In this document: one piece after another, positions 44,175-44,483 of the stretch
Position numbering within the stretch: position 1 is the stretch's first letter
Layout of the letters: each line of letters begins with the position of its first letter
Origin: Pelosinus fermentans
Lineage (GTDB): Bacteria > Bacillota > Negativicutes > DSM-13327
DNA length: 44,483 nt
Reading direction: 5' to 3'
NCBI GenBank assembly: GCA_002434245.1
Contig: DJJR01000052.1
Location: forward strand, 59,857 to 104,339
Position numbers and translations under genes: made by a program
The notes under the pieces: generated by a model
The model's input: the letters and a program-made list of their open reading frames with translations, nothing else
Told to the model about the DNA's origin: nothing
The model's database searches: none

Positions 44175-44483
44175 AATATCCTCCTCTAATATGGTTTATT
44201 CATTTAAAAACTAAGTTTCACCCTGCTATTTGTTGTTGCGATAATCATCCCCCCTATTGTTACTATTCATTTTATCGATTTGATAATAGTCACCTTGTCT
44301 ATATTTCATTTTTATATATTTAATTTCATATATTGAAATATAATTTCTTTTTTAATGATATTCTATTCAATATATAAATATTCCTTCTATTTTTTAAAAT
44401 AATTTAATTTTTCTAAATATAAGTAATATTGTCGACAAATTAAATTCCATACACTGTGTATGTAAGATAATACAAAGCGCTTG
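44175..44483. promoter_or_regulatory. Upstream region of the glucarate operon with operator-like palindromes
   Basis: 309 bp, AT-rich. It contains ttgtcgacaa (44429-44438, perfect, in a wider near-palindrome), catacac-t-gtgtatg (44448-44462, perfect 7+7), and, at the window edge, caaagcgcttg (44473-44483), which resembles part of a catabolite-responsive element. The first is of the kind bound by GntR/FCD regulators. The regulator gene would lie beyond the window. No clear -35/-10 pair could be fixed in the A/T-rich stretch between. Confidence 0.45.

Overview
The window looks like a chromosomal segment of an anaerobic, diderm Firmicute of the Negativicutes (Pelosinus/Sporomusa type). This is an inference from low-GC DNA, Firmicute-style Shine-Dalgarno sites, LL-diaminopimelate aminotransferase, a C. 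pasteurianum-type nitrogenase set with PII genes nifI1/nifI2 between nifH and nifD, an LPS-style family-9 glycosyltransferase, and hybrid-cluster protein. No rRNA, tRNA, IS element, prophage or CRISPR was seen.

Layout. 1-4.6 kb (minus): two small hypotheticals, an EAL-HDOD protein, and the DegV/FakA-like fatty-acid kinase pair. 4.9-7.1 kb (plus): an FtsA-like ATPase with a long C-terminal tail of repeated beta-rich units. 7.1-10.6 kb: a short hybrid-cluster protein (hcp) behind a perfect CRP-type box, converging on a Crp/Fnr regulator that is translationally coupled to an M20-family hydrolase with altered active-site residues. 10.9-14.6 kb (plus): metallophosphoesterase, htpX behind a likely Mn2+ (yybP-ykoY) riboswitch, and an lrgA/lrgB pair. 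14.9-16.1 kb: dapL. 16.3-20.0 kb (minus): TPR-glycosyltransferase, YhaM-type exonuclease, TRIC-like channel, and DNA-3-methyladenine glycosylase I.

20.3-32.6 kb (minus) is a complete compact nif cluster in the order nifH, nifI1, nifI2, nifD, nifK, nifE, nifN, nifB (with NifX-like tail), a 2Fe-2S ferredoxin, an AnfO-family protein, and a two-gene split homocitrate synthase. Together these supply dinitrogenase reductase, dinitrogenase, the FeMo-co scaffold, NifB-co synthesis, homocitrate, an electron carrier and the ammonium switch-off PII pair. A sigma-A promoter lies about 400 nt upstream of nifH. The untranslated leader between them holds four successive perfect or near-perfect hairpins, two of which resemble intrinsic terminators, plus a sequence that can pair with either of two identical partners. 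I consider this the best candidate for an undescribed regulatory system here.

32.7-37.6 kb (minus): an AEC transporter, a phage-type ABA-sandwich protein, RNase H with a viroplasmin domain, a hypothetical protein, and an orphan LivK-like binding protein controlled by a tandem glycine riboswitch. 38.0-44.2 kb (minus): a glucarate operon (MFS transporter, two glucarate dehydratase homologues, a DapA-family aldolase, tartronate semialdehyde reductase) that would convert glucarate to pyruvate and glycerate.

At least eight intergenic gaps carry copies of a family of imperfect inverted repeats built on the words cgaagacgcgaag and cagaggcacagag, including one between nifK and nifE.
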